A stretch of DNA of 64,000 nt from the NCBI GenBank assembly GCA_027082955.1, contig JALWTA010000014.1, positions 20,628-84,627 of the forward strand, written 5' to 3'. Within the stretch, counting starts at the first letter, position 1. Each line of letters begins with the position of its first letter. The position numbers and the translations under genes were made by a program. A model generated the notes under the pieces. That model ran no database searches. It was given only the letters and a program-made list of their open reading frames with translations, and was not told the origin of the DNA. The DNA is from Sulfurovum sp. GTDB lineage: Bacteria > Campylobacterota > Campylobacteria > Campylobacterales > Sulfurovaceae. Shown here one piece after another: positions 60,853 to 64,000 of the stretch.

Positions 60853-61797
60853 GAAGAGACGGGCTCCCCGTCTCTCAATCTGCCTTCTCCTATCCAAACC
60901 ATTACCTTTGAAAACCATACATTCTATCTCAAACGTGACGATCTGATCCATCCAGATTTTTCCGGGAACAAAGCCCGTAAACTTTACTATTTCCTTACCC
61001 ATGACCTTCTTCATATTGATACTGTTGTCTCCTACGGATCTGCACAGTCCAACGCAATGTATTCCCTCTCCGTACTGGCAAAAATGAAAGGGTGGAAGTT
61101 TGAATACTATGCAGATCATATTGCCGATTATCTGAAAGCAAATCCGCACGGTAATTATAAAGCAGCGATTGAAAACAAAATGATAATTAGAGAGCAGGAA
61201 GCAGAGAATAGTGAGCAAGTAGTAGGGAGTAGGGAGCACTTTGGTGATAATATTTTGTTTATTGAGGAGGGGGGACGGCAAAAAGAAGCGGAGTATGGTA
61301 TCAGACTTTTGGCGAAAGAGATTATAGAATGGCAGAAAGACCATGGTATTGAAGAACTCAATGTTTTTCTACCTTCAGGTACCGGTACTACAGCCCTCTA
61401 CCTACAAAAGTCCTTTCATAAACTCCTACCTCCTACCTCCTACCTCCTACCTAAAGTCTATACAACGCCTTGTGTGGGTGACAGTGCGTATCTGAAAAAG
61501 CAGTTTTTGATGCTTGTAGCTGATAAAAAATACCATCCTACCATTCTATCTTTAGGGAAAAAACATCATTTTGGCAAACTTTATCGAGAAAATTACGAAA
61601 TTTGGCTAAAATTACAGCAACAAACAGGTGTAGTCTTTGACCTGCTTTATGACCCTTTGGGATGGCATACTTTGCTTGCTCATAGAGAGCTTTTGCGTAA
61701 GCCCTTACTATACATCCATCAAGGCGGTCTGTTAGGAAATGAGAGTATGCTCCTGCGTTATAAGCGGAAGTTTCCGCAGCTAACAGTGAATAGTTAA
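60832..61797 (+). CDS. ACC deaminase / D-cysteine desulfhydrase-family PLP enzyme, with repeat insertions
   Basis: Fold-type II PLP protein of 321 residues. The core is convincing: LKRDDLIHPDFSGNKARKLYY with the PLP lysine near residue 46, SYGSAQSNAMYSLSVLAKMK, LPSGTGTTALYLQ, TPCVGDSAYLKKQF and IHQGGLLGNESM. The gene is riddled with heptamer tracts: one supplies the start region, one (61190-61238) encodes the insert QEAENSEQVVGSREH, one (61423-61451) encodes PPTSYLLP, and one spans the stop. The frame is kept throughout. Substrate (D-cysteine, ACC or other) is not decided. It may be functional with inserted loops or on the way to decay. Confidence 0.75.
   Translation: MRSVQRSEETGSPSLNLPSPIQTITFENHTFYLKRDDLIHPDFSGNKARKLYYFLTHDLLHIDTVVSYGSAQSNAMYSLSVLAKMKGWKFEYYADHIADYLKANPHGNYKAAIENKMIIREQEAENSEQVVGSREHFGDNILFIEEGGRQKEAEYGIRLLAKEIIEWQKDHGIEELNVFLPSGTGTTALYLQKSFHKLLPPTSYLLPKVYTTPCVGDSAYLKKQFLMLVADKKYHPTILSLGKKHHFGKLYRENYEIWLKLQQQTGVVFDLLYDPLGWHTLLAHRELLRKPLLYIHQGGLLGNESMLLRYKRKFPQLTVNS
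61190..61238 (+). repeat. Heptamer repeat, seven units, within the ACC-deaminase-like gene
   Basis: Units gagagca, ggaagca, gagaata, gtgagca, agtagta, gggagta, gggagca. It is translated as a hydrophilic loop between conserved blocks. Confidence 0.75.
61423..61451 (+). repeat. Heptamer repeat (ctcctac), four exact units, within the ACC-deaminase-like gene
   Basis: Four tandem ctcctac units. The complement, gtaggag, resembles the gtaggga units of the tract at 61190, so this may be the same family in the other orientation. Confidence 0.8.
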
Positions 61798-61820
61798 TAG
61801 TGAAGAGTGAAAGGTAATAC
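61786..61820 (+). repeat. Heptamer repeat, five units, across the stop of the ACC-deaminase-like gene
   Basis: Units gtgaata, gttaata, gtgaaga, gtgaaag, gtaatac. It supplies the stop codon TAA and fills the gap to 2 nt before the hisD start. Similar to the tract after hypD at 2600. Confidence 0.75.
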
Positions 61821-61822
61821 GA

Positions 61823-63118
61823 ATGAAAATATTTTATAGCAGTGACGACACATTTGAAGCCAACTTCAACGAACTTCTTGAACGCGGAAAGATGGATATT
61901 GAAGGGGTGACGGGGATCGTCTCCGGACTTCTCAAAGAGATACAAACCCAGGGTAACAGTGCGCTCAGAGCGCAGATCGCACGTTTTGACCGTTGGGAGC
62001 CTCAGAGTGACGAGGAACTGATGGTCTCTACCGATGCGATGGCAGCAGCGTATGAGAATATTGACACTGACCTTAGAGAGGCACTCAGACTGGCATATGA
62101 CCGCATTGAAGCCTATCACCAGAAGCTAATGCCAAAAACCTGGATGGATACAGAAGAGAGTGGTACGATACTGGGACAGAAGGTCACACCTGTGGACAGA
62201 GCAGGGCTCTATATCCCCGGTGGCAAAGCAGCTTACCCCTCTTCACTGCTGATGAATGTTATTCCTGCACAGGTAGCAGGGGTTGAGGAGATCGTAGTCT
62301 GCACACCTGCACCGGATAATGAACTCAATGAACTGCTGCTTGCAGCATGTCACCTCTGTGGTGTCAGAAAAGTATTTAAAGTCGGTGGTGCGTCAGCGAT
62401 CGGTGCGATGGCGTACGGTACTGAAACCATCCCAAAAGTCGATGTGATCACAGGACCGGGCAATATCTTTGTCGCGACTGCCAAAAAGCTGGTTTACGGT
62501 GAAGTGAACATCGACATGATTGCAGGGCCGAGTGAAATCGGCATTTTGGCAGACAGCAGCGCAAGAGAGGATTATCTTGCCATTGACCTGCTCTCACAGG
62601 CAGAGCATGACGAGATGGCAAGTTCCATTCTCATCACGACTGACTCCGAACTTGCCAACAGAGTCAGCGATAAGGTAGAAGCATTTCTGGGTACACTCAG
62701 CCGTGAGGAGATCGCCCGAAAGTCTATTGAAGAGCGTGGTGCGATCATCGTAACGCAGGATATGGAAGAAGCGATCGATCTGATGAATGAGATTGCACCG
62801 GAACACCTTGAAGTGGTAACGGAAGATCCGATGGCACTGATAGAGAAGATCAAACATGCCGGTGCGATCTTCCTTGGCGAAAATACGCCAGAGCCTATAG
62901 GCGACTATATCGCAGGTCCTAACCATACACTCCCTACAGGCGGCACAGCAAAGTTCTATTCGCCTCTGAGTGTTGAGAACTTCCTCAAGAAATCCTCTAT
63001 TATTATGATGAGCAAGCAGGGGATGCAAGAGATAGGAGAGCAGTGTACGATGATTGCGCATACCGAAGGATTGACAGCACACGAGGAGAGTGTACGGATC
63101 CGTTTGGGGGATCAGTAG
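61823..63118 (+). CDS. hisD: Histidinol dehydrogenase
   Basis: HisD carries out the last two oxidations of histidine synthesis, from histidinol to histidine. The 431-residue protein has the motifs DRAGLYIPGGKAAYPSSLL near residue 132, VITGPGNIFVATAKKLV near 210, IDMIAGPSEIGILAD, LLSQAEHDEMASSIL with zinc ligands near 258, and GPNHTLPTGGTAKF near 370. The 5' region is short; the heptamer tract ends 2 nt before ATG 61823, and GGTAAT offers little ribosome-binding strength. Confidence 0.98.
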   Translation: MKIFYSSDDTFEANFNELLERGKMDIEGVTGIVSGLLKEIQTQGNSALRAQIARFDRWEPQSDEELMVSTDAMAAAYENIDTDLREALRLAYDRIEAYHQKLMPKTWMDTEESGTILGQKVTPVDRAGLYIPGGKAAYPSSLLMNVIPAQVAGVEEIVVCTPAPDNELNELLLAACHLCGVRKVFKVGGASAIGAMAYGTETIPKVDVITGPGNIFVATAKKLVYGEVNIDMIAGPSEIGILADSSAREDYLAIDLLSQAEHDEMASSILITTDSELANRVSDKVEAFLGTLSREEIARKSIEERGAIIVTQDMEEAIDLMNEIAPEHLEVVTEDPMALIEKIKHAGAIFLGENTPEPIGDYIAGPNHTLPTGGTAKFYSPLSVENFLKKSSIIMMSKQGMQEIGEQCTMIAHTEGLTAHEESVRIRLGDQ

Positions 63119-63366
63119 ATATTTCTCTTGTGCTATTTCCTCTAATTAGGCTCTATGCAAATTGGTTAATTCATGTAGATGTTACAAAGTGTGTGCTATG
63201 CCGTTAATACAGTTACTACATTTATATAGGGGAATTAATTAATGTGTGAGTACTATTACTGCTCAAGATAGAGGGAGTGACATGACCCAGATTTGGAAAG
63301 AATTAAGGTAAGACTATCATGACAGATGTTATGCTACAAAGATAGGATTATTTCAGGTTTGATAAA
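63119..63366. other. 248-nt interval after hisD
   Basis: No gene that I can support. A very short frame with a good ribosome-binding site (GAGGGAGTGAC before ATG 63282, nine codons) is probably a remnant. Base composition becomes AT-rich here, continuing into the next gene. Confidence 0.4.
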
Positions 63367-63756
63367 ATGAGAAAAATATATAACCCAAAAAAGACTCCAG
63401 TACAACATGCAGTGCAATATACTGTGTTAATTGCTATACTTTATATCAGTTTAAAATTTTTTGATATCACTACACCAAAAGGTATAAGTTTTATTTCTTA
63501 TATCCTTCCTTTATTGTTTACAAATATTATATTAGTTGTTTTTCCTGTTTTATTAGTATTTTTTTATTTTAAAGATGGCAATGCTATTGACGATATTAAA
63601 AATAAAATATTAGACGATGATACTTGTAGTCTTGATAAAAATGTCACACGAGAAGAACTTAGAGAATATCATGGAATGATGAAAGAAGGTATTATTACTG
63701 AAGAAGAGTTTAATACTATTAAAAAGAAATACTTTGAGAAACTAAAAGAGTTATAA
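63367..63756 (+). CDS. Small membrane protein with SHOCT-like C-terminus
   Basis: The 129-residue protein has two transmembrane helices (about 17-32 and 43-68, LLFTNIILVVFPVLLVFFYF) and a C-terminal helical hairpin EYHGMMKEGIITEEEFNTIKKKYFEKL, typical of the SHOCT (short C-terminal) domain. Codon use is markedly AT-rich compared with neighbours. With the adjacent insertion sequence this suggests horizontal origin. Function unknown. Confidence 0.7.
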   Translation: MRKIYNPKKTPVQHAVQYTVLIAILYISLKFFDITTPKGISFISYILPLLFTNIILVVFPVLLVFFYFKDGNAIDDIKNKILDDDTCSLDKNVTREELREYHGMMKEGIITEEEFNTIKKKYFEKLKEL

Positions 63757-63760
63757 AATT

Positions 63761-63902
63761 GCCAATTCAACCGCCAATTCAACCAATAAGTGCAATTTCT
63801 AAACGCCAATTCAACCAATAAGTGCAATTTCTAAAAGATAGTCGAGAAAGAGCGGGCTAACCGAATATAGGTTCGCCAATTCAACCAATAAGTGCAATTT
63901 CT
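63761..63902 (+). repeat. Tandem left-end repeats of a probable IS30-family element
   Basis: A 29-bp sequence starting CGCCAATTCAACCAATAAG is present three times (63772-63800, 63804-63832, 63874-63902) with a partial copy at 63761-63771. The 41 bp after copy two resemble the bases after copy three, so these are two nested left ends of related elements, not CRISPR spacers. The ATTCAA...GCAA pattern resembles IS30 terminal repeats. Confidence 0.55.
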
Positions 63903-63924
63903 GAGAAAGTAACGTGAAAGAGAG

Positions 63925-63953
63925 GGTTAACCGATCATAGGTTATCCTTTTTT
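63925..63953 (+). terminator. Intrinsic terminator inside the left end of the insertion sequence
   Basis: GGTTAACC and GGTTATCC pair at 7 of 8 positions around a 7-nt loop and are followed by six T. It would protect the transposase gene from outside transcription. Confidence 0.65.
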
Positions 63954-63976
63954 CACCACAAAATCAGGAAAGTACT

Positions 63977-64000
63977 ATGAAATATAAACAGTTAACCCTT
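63977..64000 (+). mobile_element. Start of a probable IS30-family transposase gene, cut by window end
   Basis: AGGAAAG precedes an ATG encoding MKYKQLTL before the sequence ends. Transposases of the IS30 family often begin with (M)xYxxLTxEQR. Only eight residues are visible, so the family call relies on them plus the terminal repeats. Confidence 0.45.

Noticed and set aside
63761..63902. Regularly spaced direct repeats that might be a CRISPR array
   Set aside because: Spacing is 3 nt then 41 nt, and the 41-nt segment is similar to the sequence after the next copy. CRISPR spacers would be unique and of equal length.

Overview
The window reads as chromosomal DNA of a chemolithoautotrophic Campylobacterota (former Epsilonproteobacteria), most like Sulfurovum or a close relative. 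The support is a complete hydrogenase-maturation cluster including HypX, gene orders I recall from Campylobacter/Helicobacter (nth / PEB4-type isomerase / fba; ilvB-ilvN-lpxD; glmU-coaBC-uppS-prepilin peptidase-LptF-truA; grpE-dnaK), moderate GC content, TATAAT -10 boxes with weak -35 boxes, and very tight gene packing. The species assignment is inference. I recognised no rRNA, tRNA or CRISPR array.

Layout. 1-7.0 kb: end of a membrane protein gene, then hypB-hypC-hypD-hypE-hypX-hypA plus a DUF695/RraB-like gene, meeting a hydrogenase maturation protease gene head-on. 7.0-7.8 kb: decayed or cryptic DNA with small ORFs. 7.8-21 kb: housekeeping and stress genes (DUF5718, ferritin-like, dnaJ, recR, DHH phosphoesterase, Rrf2 regulator, rpsO, grpE-dnaK, an Omp85-like protein, chorismate mutase, a two-component system, a Crp/Fnr regulator). 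21-29 kb: thiol and methionine-sulfoxide redox genes (DUF255 protein, DsbD, MsrB, an MsrA-thioredoxin-MsrB fusion) with an ATPase and a PIN/RHH toxin-antitoxin pair between them. 29-33.4 kb: CvfB-like, YidB-like, secreted nuclease, HemJ, DUF2231 protein. 33.4-39.5 kb: a leftward operon for envelope and cofactor genes ending in truA and a small cytochrome c. 39.6-49.4 kb: EptA, TrmA, IlvA, Ppx/GppA, IlvBN, LpxD. 49.4-55.5 kb: a PAS-protein gene behind a c-di-GMP-I (GEMM)-like leader, metH, a MntA/HepT toxin-antitoxin pair and small Cys-rich proteins. 55.7-63.1 kb: peptidase, nth, two SurA-like periplasmic proteins, fbaA, an ACC-deaminase-like gene and hisD. 63.4-64 kb: a small membrane protein, then tandem left ends of what is probably an IS30-family element running off the edge.

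How it fits together. The hyp genes build the NiFe(CN)2CO centre of a hydrogenase encoded outside the window; HypX suggests CO supply under oxygen exposure. DsbD could feed electrons to the exported Msr fusion, making a periplasmic methionine-repair route.

The most unusual layer is non-coding: a scattered family of degenerate 7-bp tandem repeats at gene ends, some of them translated; several palindromic intergenic repeats; two long inverted-repeat elements; and the GEMM-like leader.
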